Below are positions 1 to 12,270 of a DNA stretch of 64,000 nt, one piece after another. The position numbers and the translations under genes were made by a program. Source of the DNA: Lithospermum erythrorhizon (lineage: Eukaryota; Streptophyta; Magnoliopsida; Boraginales; Boraginaceae); assembly GCA_019722365.1 (NCBI GenBank), contig JADFUC010000459.1, positions 1 to 64,000 of the forward strand. Direction: 5' to 3'. Under the pieces are notes generated by a model that was not told the origin of the DNA, searched no databases, and worked only from the letters and a program-made list of their open reading frames with translations. How positions within the stretch are numbered: position 1 is the first letter of the stretch; every line of letters begins with the position of its first letter.

Positions 1-1010
1 ATCATTGTACTTCGTTCAGTTACGTATTGCTGTTACGTCCCCACAGCAAGCGATACCGTTGGGGTAAAATAAGTTCCGTATAAATGGAGAATTTGGGAGA
101 GGGCAATTCCACGTACTTAGGTTATCTTGATTTAAGACATATATTGCTTTCAGTTTTATTAACAAAATGAAAGCGATTGGAGGAGTATTATGAGGGCATT
201 TAGATAATAAATACGAGATGTATGACTATAATCGAGGCTTTAGGGTGAACTAAAGATAAGTAGTTGAGAGTGGTTGCATGCTTGAATGATGGATATTTGA
301 GACATATGTTTGAGTTGTCGGTGTTGAGTTGGATATTATATCGGGAAATTAACTACACTTCACGAAGTTAGCAATAGAAAAGATATCTCCGTTGACTAAA
401 GGCGTCTTGTGTTGAAGTTGTTGTATTGGTGTGGGTTTATCGGTGTTAGTCGGAAATCATTAGGTAAGATTTAATTCGTGGTGAGTAACATATGAAATAT
501 AACTCTTGGGGTATATAGTCTTTAATAGGTGAGGGATTTAAATTATTCTTATTTGTACGATAAGGTAGGTTAACTTCTGTGATATTTATTTTCACTCAGC
601 TTTTTCATTTATTTCCCTATTCTATGGGCTGGCGTTTTATGCCTGGAATTTGTTAGCGGGATAGCGGCCCGGCCCAGCGTTGGCGGTAGCTACGTACTGC
701 GCCGAAGATGGCGATGGTGGCTTGAGAACCTCCTTGATCGTACTTTTTTATTCTTTTTTGGAGTTTTTTGTTGTATGTAATAATTATTGTTGTCTCGTGT
801 TGTAAAACAAGTAGTTTGATATTGTACCTATATTATTACTTTTCGATTTGATGAATTGTTGGTTGGATTCGCCGATGGACGAGTTGTATTGTTTTATTTA
901 TGATGTTAAATAAAGTCGATTTTTAATGGAATTCATCGTCGTTGGTGAGGCTACGATTATACGGGTTGATGACGATTGACCTCGGGGGAACCCACCTGGG
1001 CGGGTCGTTC
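1..1010 (+). repeat. 3' portion of a long gypsy LTR (copy H)
   Basis: No reading frame of note. The stretch has the landmarks that recur at the 3' end of the other LTRs in this window: a 'gcgttttatgcc' block near 632, a 'gatggcgatggtgg' block near 707, then a terminal block near 961-1010 ('gacctcggggg...gggcgggtcgttc'). The same terminal block ends the copies near 12270, 46660 and 56434. The 5' part lies off the left edge of the window. Confidence 0.6.
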
Positions 1011-3524
1011 TGAAGATAATACTTTCGAATAAAATCGATATAAACGAGGTAGTATTAAATGAGTGACAATTAAATGTCGAGGAAATAATACATTTGGCTT
1101 AGTTTTCATTAAGATTTAAAGGCGAGAAGTGGAGAAATAAAACGCTGACCAAAGCGGGACTTAACTTCATTCTCAAAAATATCTTCCACTAACTTTATCA
1201 TCATTTATCCTTATCACAAAAATCCACCCTTACTCCCCCGTTGTTTGGCGAGTTAAATGCATACCACACTCCCGCAAATTTTTTCTTCCGTTTCTTACTC
1301 CTCGCTTTTCGAATACAACAGTTGGTTTTAAATGCTTAAGCCGTAAATTAATATAACAGCTTTAAGGTAAGAAGGTTGTAGCTTTTTGTATTTTATGAAG
1401 TTATGGAAGTTTGACTTTTGTTGACTATTAGCGACTTTGAGTTTTTGAGAGTTTTAAATGGTATAGAGTAATAAATCCCAGCTTGGATTATGTGGTTGGA
1501 AGTTATAATAATTGATTTTTGGGGTTGAAATGTGTTGAATGTTGTGAGTTGACTTTTGTTGACTTTTTCCCAAATCACCTTTAAATTTTATTATGATGTT
1601 ATGGGACCTTAATATAGTTGTTTTGGGAGTAGAAGTATTGATTTTGATGTGGATTGGAAGAGATTATGTTGAGGTAGTTTGTGGCCAAGGTTGAGTAGTA
1701 GTTTGGGTTTGGGTAAAAGGTCGTTTAAAGTCGTTTAATTGGTTGGGAAATTAATTTTTGGATTGATTAGAAATTATTTAAAAGTGTTAGAGTTGGGGTA
1801 GGGAAATGGCCGAGAATTGTTGAGGATTGGATGGTTGAAATTACATCGTTTATTAGTCGTTTAAGCAGCTGGCGTAGTAATATTTTACTTGCAAGAGTTG
1901 TTAAGTTGATAACTTAAATGTTGTTAAAGTGGATAGTTAAAAACTAAAACTATGTGTTAAGGGTTAAGTTGAAACTTTAGTTGGAGGTAGTTAATGACAC
2001 AACCTCTAAAATGGAATTGTTAGCGAAGATACTAAAAATCTTGATTCTGATTAGCAGTAAGTAGTAATTTATTTTTGCGGATATACGTGATTAGGCGTGG
2101 GAGGCGTGAAGCGGCACAGGATTAGCTAGGCCGAGGCGTTTGTGTACTAAATGAGGTGAGTATTTTAACTTCAGCGGGTGTAGATAATTGCTTTCGTGAA
2201 TGTGTTGAATTTGGTGATAGTGGCCAGGCATGTTTATACATATATATTTTTGTTGATTGTTTGTGTAAGATTAGTTGGGTTATTGTTATTGAATTGTTTT
2301 TGTGTGGGATTTGGGCGTTCGAGGTTAGATTAAAGTCGAGTTAGGATGTGTGTTGATTTAAATTTTTGATCATTTTGGGGTTAGGATGTTTTTGTTAGTT
2401 GGATTGATATTTGTTTAGTTTTCTATGGGTTGTTGGCGTGTATTTGGAGTTGTATTATCCACTAATTGCCTTATACTTTAATTGTAAGGTGTGATGTCGT
2501 TGCCTCGTACTTAGCTTCACAGTGTGTTGTTTATGAGTTGTTTGGTAGTTTGTTGATGTATGTTGAGTTGTATTATCGGTATTTATGCTTGTACTTGATA
2601 TGAGTGTGATGTATTTGCACCGTACCTCGTTACGAGTCAATGATGTTTAAGCTTATTTGGATGGCGTAAGTTTCTCCACGTAGGTTGAGGGTTGATTAAA
2701 TGCGCCTTAGTTGTTGAAATCGGGTTTTATGTCGAGGTTGAGTTGCGTTAGTCTTGTTGGGCATTGTTGCCCTTTGTTTTCTTTAAGGGTACATGATTAT
2801 AGTTGTATGTTCTTTACTAAGAGGCCCCCATATGTTTACATTGAGCCTATGAATTTCACGATGATCGTTATGTCAATATTATAGTATACTTTTATGATAC
2901 TTAACATGATAAATGAACTTCGCTAATGATATTTTATTTCCTTATTATAATGGTCTTGAATTGTGTAGTATTACCTTGATAGCGTCTATTTTATGCGAAA
3001 TTAGTTATTCTTATAGTACTCTACGTGTGGGTGTGAGTTAATTTCCACTCTTGAGATAAGTACTGCAAACACATGTTTCCTTGTCGCTATGGGCGGCATT
3101 TTATTTGTGTCGGGTTAATGGTGAGGTGCGTCGGCGTTTGATTTGTTAAATTGTGATCTAGGCTGGGTGCTTAGGTGAGAGACGGGTGGCGATGAATCCT
3201 CACGTTCCTTGTTGTTTTTGGTTTTTGTAGTTTGATGTCTATATTGTTGTTATTTTTGGGATTTCGGTGTGTATTGTTTGACATTTTGTACTTTGGCAGG
3301 TTGTGGTATATATGAGGTGGTTTTTGTGGTTAGGAGATACCACGCGATTAGTTACTTTCTTAAAAAAAATTGTTCTTCTCGTATGTATTTTTTAATTTAT
3401 TGGGTTATTTAAGGGCAGAATTGAATCTTTTTCAAATTGAGTGCGTCCACGTCGGTTTTGAGTGACTACGGTGTCCCGAAATTTGGGCGGTCAACCTCGG
3501 GCGGCCCGACTTTGGGGGCGGGTG
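1011..3524 (+). repeat. Long gypsy LTR (copy F), 5' end truncated
   Basis: Aligns by eye to the LTR starting at 53991. Shared blocks are 'aaaatcgata..aaacgag' (1031 versus 54071), a 'gttgactttt' block near 1550, and 'gggagtagaagt' plus 'ggaagagattatgttgaggtag' near 1625-1678 (versus 54655-54710). It ends in the family terminal block near 3480-3524. About the first 60 bases of the LTR appear to be missing, and it directly abuts the end of the preceding LTR. Short reading frames inside (for example 2156-2344) are not conserved between LTR copies and are not called as genes. Confidence 0.65.
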
Positions 3525-3559
3525 AATTTACATACTTAATATCCTTTTAAATGAATTGG

Positions 3560-3800
3560 GTGGTTACTCGTATACTCTTTTTTTAGCAAATTTGATTAAA
3601 TTACAAAACTTTTGAATTCATTATGTAGTCTTTACTTTGGAAATTTGATTAGTATACACACAATTTCTATTCTAATATGTAGTTTCTTCTTTAAAAGTTT
3701 GAGTAGCTTAATACATTTTTAGAGTATATATGTACTCAATGTCAATTATCTTTGAGTACATATATACTTTTAACACATGCAGTCAATGAACACATACTTG
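3560..3800. repeat. GTAC-rich palindromic repeat remnants
   Basis: AT-rich sequence with motifs such as 'gagtatatatgtactc' (about 3722) and 'gagtacatatatactt' (about 3754). They resemble the palindromic core of the 186-bp satellite at 14135-15084. Probably a diverged piece of the same repeat family; no tandem period could be established here. Confidence 0.45.
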
Positions 3801-3994
3801 CACTCAACCATTCAATGTATCTTTCAAATAAAGTTAATAAAACAAGTTAATAATTTGAAACGAAAGCATCAAACCAACAATGTATATGTCTAGTTGCTAT
3901 CAAATACTATTCTACTATCAAATAAGCAATGTATGTCATTACATGAACTCTTTCATATTTTCTTCTTTTTAGACATAGCACGATCTTATCGGCT

Positions 3995-4309
3995 TTGGTA
4001 GCCTTTTTTGAATATTTGCTAAGTCATTCTATGGACTTTTTAGAATGCCCACAGAGTTATCTTATCCGCATGCAATCATTTCCTTTTACATTAGGTATAC
4101 TTAGATTATTTCAACTTTTGAATGTAAATGCGTCCACTTTCGCCTTGCGTCAATTCTTACGTATATACCGTCATGAACCCGACCCGCAACCGTTGTTCTT
4201 GTTTGGTTTGTTGTATTTGGCGGGATCTCCCAATGTTGTTCCCGATCGACAGATTCTTTATCTTCCCCACTTGCATTTAAAGGAAGCTAGCGGTGATCTT
4301 CTGACATAG
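3995..4309 (+). pseudogene. Possible transposon-associated ORF fragment
   Basis: An open frame of 104 codons in sequence otherwise without coding character. Its middle ('FPFTLGILRLFQLLNVNAS') loosely resembles the hydrophobic N-terminal region of plant proteins annotated as transposon or gag-associated, in which a stretch about being 'high enough in amino-acid order' is followed by a region ending 'PLFLFGLLYL'. No catalytic motif is visible. It lies among repeats and LTRs, so a transposon origin is more likely than a host gene. The assignment is weak. Confidence 0.22.
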
Positions 4310-4759
4310 TTAGGCGCCGCTCACCCGGCTTTACCAATTGAACTTCTTCCAAGCTATTTAGGTATTCACATTTTTCTTCTTTCAGATTCACCACAAATAC
4401 TAAAAAGTGATGTTGAAGACCAATTAGTAAAGAAAACTTAGAAGCTTGATTATACAAAATCCATTAGTTTTTATATCGAGTATCTGAATTGTTAAAATTA
4501 ATGTTTTGAATGCAACTTAGATATTGGAGTTAACTTCACTTATGAAGTCCCTCAGCTGTCTGAGTAAATGTATGTTTCTCTCGAATGTTTCAATGCATTT
4601 TTTTGTCATCCCTTCATCAACAAAATCTTTCTTTTTTTAATGTACTTTATATAGTTGAATTTGTCAATTTCAAGGTATTAAAACAATTAGTATAAGTACA
4701 TATATTGCTATTACCGCCGCGTTCTAGATTCTGACCTAGCATGAACAATTTGATGCTTA

Positions 4760-4880
4760 CATACTCATTTCCTAGCAATTTGAGTACTTATATACTCATT
4801 TCTAACAACCTAATAAATAATAGCAGATAATAAGAGTACTTATATACTCATTTCTAACAAATTCAGAGTACATATATGTT
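4760..4880. repeat. Short repeats of 'gtacttatatactcatttc'
   Basis: Near copies of the motif 'acttatatactcatttctaacaa' lie near 4791 and 4833, with a partial copy near 4762. The same motif returns at 5770-5955 on the other side of an LTR-like insertion, so this looks like one repeat tract that was split. Confidence 0.55.
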
Positions 4881-4984
4881 GGATAAATATATGTATAACT
4901 TGATTTAAAACTTTAATCAGCAATATATTTATGCATGATCCCCATTAGTGATTATCATATGGCCCAAATAAATAATAGAAAACT

Positions 4985-5690
4985 TCACAGAATTCCGGCG
5001 AAGCCTATCAACAAACTTTTCACGAAGCCTTCTTGAATTCCCGGCAATTTCAATTCTTCCCTCTTGATAGTGAATTCTTCCTCTTGATAATTTCAATAGC
5101 CATATGGAGAGAGGGGAGAATTTGAGTTTTGTGATGTTATTTTCATGAAGCCTAATAAGCTTTGCTTATATAGGGAGTAACCCTAAAATCCCGACGAATA
5201 GTTTAATGAGCTCTTTTAATTCGATTAAACAATTAAAGTAAATTAAATATTAACAAGTTGTTAATATGTAACTAACAAAGTTACTAAGGAGCTCGACTAA
5301 GCTATTAGGAGTAATTAGCCCGACTAGTTAATTGGTCGAGTTCATCAATTTATATTTTATTATAAATGTAAAAATTTCCAATTAAAATATTCGTTGATTA
5401 TAATCAACTCTGATTTAACAAATGCGGTTTAATTTCATACATGAAATATAAACAAGCGTCATTTACATATGTGTGACACTTAGGCTCGGTAATAATGGTC
5501 GTCTGATATATAATTGACCATTATTATTATATGATATGCATGAGGATTATTGTCGACATAATCCCCACGTTATTATCATTGAGAACCCGATTAGTAATTC
5601 TGATTACTATGATTAAATGTTCACGTTTATGTAATCACGTTCACTAAGCCCAGGAAATGAATTATTCTGACAATTGTCATGATAAGGCAT
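4985..5690 (-). mobile_element. LTR-like element, minus strand (copy Z of second LTR family)
   Basis: Shares order and wording with 53090-53830 (minus) and 32815-33730 (plus). Reading + coordinates, it has a 'tgcttatataggg' block (the reverse complement gives a TATA-box-like 'ccctatataagca', near 5163), 'tacatgaaatata' near 5438, a 'tgtgacact' block near 5474, 'aattgaccattattattata' near 5512, and 'attactatgatta' near 5604. It carries no coding sequence. Most likely a solo LTR or a very short LTR element, strongly diverged from the other two copies. Boundaries are approximate. Confidence 0.5.
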
Positions 5691-5769
5691 AATAAATAAA
5701 GCCAAATATTATTGATTTAAATGATATATCTTTCATTTATATGACGTAATAGACAATAAGAGAGAAGAA

Positions 5770-5955
5770 AAGGACTTATATACTCGTTTATTGCTTTATC
5801 ATAATAGACAATCAATACTTATATACTCGTTTAACAATTTCGAGGTACTTATATACTAGATTTCCTAACGACCCTAATAAAACTGATAAGAATACTTACT
5901 TATACACTCATTTCTAACAATTTCAGAGTACTTATATACTCATTTCAAACAGCCT
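5770..5955. repeat. Short repeats of 'acttatatactc'
   Basis: Five spaced copies of 'acttata(t/c)actc' or a close variant, near 5775, 5816, 5853, 5897 and 5931. They are separated by 'taacaatttc' and 'cctaataga' blocks also seen at 4790-4870. This is the other flank of the tract described there. Confidence 0.6.
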
Positions 5956-6169
5956 AATAGACAATAAAGGCAACAGCATTATCATGAATCATAAGGCTGA
6001 TCTTACGCGTTCCATGAGCGATTGTGTGTCTTATTGTTCTTTACATATGTTATCTAGGATTGCAAAGTTAATGAAGTATGTACTCTTGAGACTTAGGATA
6101 ACTTCTCTATCCAAATTGAACTTCAACTGCTTTGTTCATCTTATGACCTACAAGTAAATTAGCGATCAC

Positions 6170-9100
6170 AAAAATTTATTAGTTACCGACATATCCGCGT
6201 AAATGTATATTTCATATTTACATTCTTATGTCTTACATCTCTCGTTTTTTGTCATGGCATAATCGATAGTTTTTATAACGACACTTGGTAGAGCCCCACG
6301 AATTTGGAGACCGTAAATCAGCTTACTGCAGAATAATCAATGCATGACGATGAATAGCTATAAAGCCAAAGCTTGCGTTTAACGTGATAATAAAAATAGC
6401 CACAACTTCGTCCATCGGGTGAACTAGCAACGCTCTGACAATACGAAAAGTAATAATATAAAATACAATAAACAACTTGTTTTACAGCTGGGAGACAACA
6501 ATAATTACGTACATGGAGCTTAAAGAAGATATTAAAAGTATATGGTGAAGTGCTGACCACCATCGCCACCTTCGGGTGCCTTACATTTACTCGGCCAATG
6601 CGTCGATTAGATCACTTGACAACTGGGCATAAAGCGCTGTAGGAAAATAGGGAGTCGTGGAAGCTAGAGGTGAATACCAAATGTCAACAGAGTTAACCAG
6701 CTTATCATACGAAATAAGGATAATTCGGAGTCCACTTACCTATTTAAAGACTATATCGCCGAGTTATATTTTACTTATCTTTTCATCATGATATAAATCT
6801 TTTCGGCAATGGCTTTCCAACTAACGCGATAAACCAGCAGCGTCGACAACTTCTTCATGATGCACGTCTTAATCGCGAGAGATATCTCTCATTTGTTATC
6901 TTCACAGTATAGCTAATTCCCGATATAATACACAACTCAAACATACCCATGACCTTGACATTTCACAACTCAACCAATTATCTTTGATTCACAAAAGTGC
7001 TACTCTGATTATAGTAAATACACTCTATGACGTCCCCAGATATTTTATCATAGAACGCCAAATCATTTCATTATCTTAATCTGGCTTACTTGACGTATAT
7101 CTTAAATCAAAGATAACCCAAAATGCGAATTATCTCGGCCTTATTCTTCATTTAGTCTCTACAGGACATTCACTGATAGTGTCAGCGTGCATTAGTTAGA
7201 TGGCTAGCTTTATATACTAACACGTTTGAATCAACTTTCCACTATATATATAAAATATCATCAACGTAAATACATGGATTAAGCATGAATGTCGATTTAT
7301 AATTTTTATCCACCAATGCCTAGATTCAAAAGTTATCTCAACCATTAACCAACTCAACTTTTAACGCTTAAAGGATGTATACTTGATTAATACCGACCTA
7401 GGATCCTGAAAATGGGCTTAATATTATCAATAATCAGCTTGAAACCTAATTCGACATAAATTTCATCGAGGCAACATCTAGTATAATCATTGATATCACG
7501 GCAATAAACGAGTCATAAAACAGATCATACAACACCATAGAAAATTTAAACAACTTATGTCCAAGATATATTACAAAAGTCTGATAGTAGCGCGTCGCGA
7601 GGAATAAAATCACGAGGCTGTGGCGACTATAAGCGTAGTCGTGAGCCATCATCTACCGTATATAAAATTATACGACTGCAATGCTTGCGTATGCTCGGTA
7701 AAATTCTACTACGGGAATGGACGATGGTAATAAGCACATTCTTATGCGAGTATAAGGCGAGCCGCTTATACCGTAGTATAAGGCGGCGCTTAGGCAATCG
7801 CAGCGCGGCAAAGTGATCATAGAGAGTCATGCAGGGGTTCTTATACAAAGTATAGGCTAAACCGCACTTATCTTAGTAGTATAAAAGGCCCAATACAAAC
7901 AAGTACATAGCGATAAAGTGATCATAGATAATCATCACAAATTTCTTATCTCTGCAGGAAGTATAAAAGGCCCGAACGCTTACGCTTGCTCTGGCTAGAG
8001 TATGAAGGCCACGCCCAATGATACCTTGACAAAGTGATCATAGATAATCATAAAGCTCTTATCTTAGGAAGTATAAAAGGCCAAACGCTTGCTTATACGG
8101 ATAAGTATAAGGCCGATAGTAAATCACATATCCTGCAAGGAAGAAGAGTCGCTTTAACCACAATAATTAAAACTATGAAGGCCATGTCTAATACCGAAAT
8201 TAAGCACCGAAGTCACGTATAACTCCAACAACTGCCTCCGAGCAACTAAGCACTCATTCACGACCCGGTAACAAAACACCTTCAAAAGCGTCGCAATCAA
8301 AAATCAACCACGGAGAATCGCGTGAGCTGAAATCTGAAGTCTTGACGAAGGCCACGAGCCTTGAGGCGTAAGTTGAGAGTTATTTGTCACGCACCTCAGC
8401 CAATCTTGCAGCGCCCAGAAATACAATCACGTAATCATATGTTGAAAGCTCGCCTGAATGAATCACAAATAATCATACAACAATGACGGTTTCCTTGATT
8501 TAAAGTAAGTGCGTAATGTAACTTGCAGAGTGAGATAAGTACTACTTGCAGTTGCTTGATAAGAAATGTCGTCCCAATCGATCCAGTGCACGTTCATGTC
8601 GAAAACACCGAAAATACGAATTACTACTCACAACCAATTACAATCACTTATCTTAGTTCCATTCTAACTTTTTGACCACCCCAGTTACAAATTGATAATT
8701 TAAGTATAGATGGCTAATTATGTTTTGATGGCAATTAAAATAGCTAATTTAAACTATCCGACTAAATCCCATAATAAATTGACACCTAACAAAATACTAA
8801 CATTTTCCAACCAATTTCAATCGACCCAAAATATCAACTTTTCCAACTAACTAAACCGTTTCTAACAACCTTTATCCTCGAAAACTTAATTCTCAAAATA
8901 ACTAAATTCATTCCAAAACAACTATATTAATCTCCAACAACATACTTTAACGTTTTTACATTTTCCTTCAAAAGTCAACGAAGTCAACTATCCATCTGAC
9001 ACATTCAATTCCAATAAACAAGTATTATCGGCTTTGATACGCGTCTAAGTTTAAGTGATAATTACATCTGATTTTAAATCCCAAAGAAACTTCGAAGTCA

Positions 9101-9768
9101 ATCCAAATCACAAAAGTCAGCATCCTCGAAAGCATCAAGAAATAATCATCCAGAACTCCAACTTTAACTCAAAAATAACTAAATTTGAGCCTAAGAATGG
9201 TTTGCTAACTGATAAAAATCAAAATTACAAAAAGTCAACTCTGAAACTCACAGAAATACTCAAAAAGAGATCTTAGACCTTTTTGTGCCTTTAGTAAGAG
9301 AGGATGATGAGGAGAAACTCTCAAGAAATTTGAGGTCAAGCTTGCGAGATGGAGGAGAAATCAGGAGAAAGAAATTTGAGGGAGAGAGCGTTGCTTTCAG
9401 CGTCTTTGGCGTGAAGAAGGGAGAAGAATTTGATGCCTTAACTTTTTGACCTGGGTTGATTTATGGGGTTAATGGGTTAATGATAGTAGTTTTATGTGGT
9501 AGAGCTTGATCGTTTTAATTGATAAATTACCTCTGCGTTTTAAAACATGCAATGACCAGCTTCCGAACATTACGTTTATATTACGCTGACTAATATCATT
9601 ACCGTCCGACTAAAATTTTTAAAGTTACCAATACCGAAATGTACTTTAACCGGCCAGATTCGTTGTGTTTTCAACTATTGACTTCAGGAAATTTTTGATT
9701 TCTCCTCGAAATAATCACAGAGAGCAAAGAAAGTAATATTATTAGTACTTGAAGACGAGGTTATTACA
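6170..9768 (-). repeat. Long gypsy LTR on the minus strand (copy G)
   Basis: Read on the minus strand, the LTR start is at 9768 ('tgtaataacc', the counterpart of 'tgaaataacc' at 53991 and 57981). It is followed by the shared 'aaaacacaacgaatctg...gtacatttcgg' block (compare 58086-58124), a CT-rich stretch, and 'gttgactt' blocks near 8970 and 9240. Near the far end are the 'gcgctttatgccca' and 'gcgatggtgg' blocks near 6560-6640. Its middle differs from the other copies (see the tandem repeat at 7810). Short frames inside, such as 9055-9276, are LTR sequence. The 3' boundary is uncertain. Confidence 0.6.
7810..8120. repeat. Tandem repeat, three units of about 90-116 bp
   Basis: Three units begin with 'aaagtgatcatagat' or a near variant, at 7810, 7915 and 8031. 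Each continues with a 'cttatct' block and then 'agtataaaaggcc', which resembles a TATA box. Unit lengths are about 105, 116 and 90 bp. The array sits in the middle of the minus-strand LTR copy G and was not found in the other LTR copies. Confidence 0.7.
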
Positions 9769-10148
9769 TTTTTGTCCCTACTTGAAGTGTTAAAATGATG
9801 GTTTTTAACTTTTTCCCCTAAATGTTTTGAACCGACTCTTTTGTTTCTCTACATTTGAACACCGCGCTTTCTCTTGTGCTTAAATCTTTGGGTTGTTGAA
9901 TTTTAGAATCTTTTACTTTGTTCCATAACTTCCTCATTTTATCTTCTTTGAGGAATAATAAAATTATTATAGAAAGTTTGTCTAGTTCTTTAAAATGCGA
10001 GAATGCGTCATTGTCTTCAACCAAGCTTTCTCTTTTCATCTCTTTTCATGAATTTTTTTTCCTTGCTTTAAGTCTTCATGAGGCTTTTTGATTTTTCCTT
10101 AAGCAGAGTTAGCAGCCTTTGGAATTTCGTCCAGCACGACTGCTACTT
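9769..10148 (-). other. Sequence between two LTRs; probable retroelement internal fragment
   Basis: This piece lies directly before the start of the minus-strand LTR G, where the end of an element's internal region and its polypurine tract are expected; 'aagtagggacaaaaa' on the minus strand is purine-rich. It holds a 73-codon minus-strand frame (9818-10039), lysine-rich and without a recognisable domain. No host gene is supported. Confidence 0.3.
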
Positions 10149-12270
10149 TGTAATAACTGCGTTCTTGCTCTGATATTATGTTGATAGTATATAAGTTTCT
10201 GGGTGGGTATTTAGGTGAAATTAAAAATTTGGTGAGTAGTGGAGGGGAATTCAGCAATCGATGAATGGGATTGTATTATATTTCAGTTTAATGTGGGACA
10301 GGAGATAGTATAAATAATTTTGGAATAATATATCGATATATTGAGATGAGTATGAGATAGTGAAAGCTAATAATAGCAATAGCTTCAGAATAACTAATGG
10401 AAATCGGTTTTACAGTTGGGGTTGTGGTGTAAGTTGAGGGATTGACTTTTATTGACTTTTCTTAGGGTGAATTTAAATTGTAATGTGAGGTTGGGAGGAC
10501 TTTATTATAGTTGTTTTTGAGTGCGAAATTGTGTGATTTGGATATATGGATATGGATAGGTAGAGAATTGGGTTGAAAGTTTGGGGGAAAGTTAGAGTAT
10601 AACATTTAAGCGTTTGAATTGGAGGTTGTATTTAATGAATTAATTAGTTGTCGATTGATTAACTTTGGATTGATTAGAAGATGTGCTTAAGAGTGTTATT
10701 ATTGGGGTAATAAGGAAATGACTGAATATTGAGATTTTCTACGAAGTTGGCGATTAGAATGTAGTTATGTTAGAATATTAAAGTGTATACGATCTTGAGG
10801 GATATGATGATTGCTAAGAGTTGTAGAGAATTTGAATGGGGGAGACGTGAGGTATAACTGGCTCGGGGATTATATAGATGTTAAGGAGAGGAGTTATTCT
10901 GGGGATGTGTTATAATGTATAATTTCTTTGAATAGGAGTTGAACTTGGATCTACTTAGGGCGCTTTTAAGTCATCATTACTTGCTTTTTGGGCTCGAGGT
11001 GATCTGAATCTCGAGATGGGGACCTTTCGTATATATTATGTTATATATTTTGCATGTGTGTTGTCTTGGGACTATTCGATATGTGTATTGTGTGTGATTA
11101 TGATTCATATTGTAAAATAGTGAGATTATGATTGATATTATGTGTAAATTAAGTTTATGATTCGTATGATGAAATAATTGAGATTATAGAGGTATATTAT
11201 GAATAGTCGAGATTATGGTTGTATTATAGAGATAGTTTGTGAATATGATTCATGTTATGAGATTGTGTGTGGTATTGTGTTGTGTTATTAATTTGTGTCT
11301 TTAAATATTAATGCACGTAGATGTGCTTTGATTGCCTTGTGTGTTATTTGCGGGCGGTGGTGGCCAGGCCCAAGGAGGTTGGTGTGGTGTGCGTATTGTG
11401 TGGGTAGCCAGGTGGATTGGGAGGTTTGGTGTGATATCTTGGCATTGAGAGGAATACTGATCGGGAGGATAGTGGAGAGCCGCGTCGATTATGTGGAGGT
11501 GAATTCACTGCATGTATGTATTATTTGAAGTGGATTAACCGTATGTGTATTATTTGCGGAGGTGGATTCCTCGTTTGATGACTTTGTGTCTTTGAGGTAC
11601 ATTTTCCTTAAATGAATATCTGTTTGTTAGCCGGTTATAAATTGTTATGTGATATCGTATGAGAGAACTTCTATGTGATTTGTGAGCAGATTATTTATTG
11701 TGTAGCTTTGGTTAATGTATAAACATATGTTATATATAAGTATGAATATATGTGATGGGATCGAAATGCGTAGTATTTTTGTATTCACTCGAACTATTAA
11801 TTTTGGACTGACTATGGGCGGGCGTTTTATGCACAGGTTCTAAGGGGTTGATCGGCGAGGTTGTCGGCTGCATTGATAAGAGGCTGCTGATTGAAGATCG
11901 TAGATGAGGCGGTAAGTGGCCTCCCAAGGAATTTCCTCATCGATCGTTTCCTGTTGTTGTCGTTGTATTGTTAGACTTGTGTATTGTGTATTTCATTGAG
12001 GGTCCGATTTGCCATACTTTTCCTATGTTGTATTTTGGATTTCTTGTATCTTTTGAGGTTGTATCGTTAAGGTGAATTTTGTATTATGTTGTTCGTTGTT
12101 TTATTGTATATGTTGTTGAATCGCCACGATGGAGCCAAAGTGGCAGCTTTTTATTATTATTAATGCTCAAATGAAGTCTTTTTTATGTTGTCGTTCATCG
12201 ATCGGTGACTCGGTGTGCAGGATTTGTTGATGACCTTAACCTCGGGCGGCCGACTGGGGCGGAGTCGTTC
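10149..12270 (+). repeat. Long gypsy LTR (copy A)
   Basis: Starts with 'tgtaataact' at 10149. Shares 'gtgggacaggagatagtataaata' wording (10296) with the LTR at 53991, 'ctcgaggtgatctgaatctcgagatgggga' near 10993 with 55253, one or two units of the internal GTAGCC repeat near 11400-11480, 'gggcgttttatgc' near 11821, and the terminal block 'aacctcgggcgg...ggagtcgttc' ending at 12270. No recognisable pol or gag sequence follows, so it may be a solo LTR. The frame at 11295-11528 is LTR sequence, not a gene. Confidence 0.65.
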
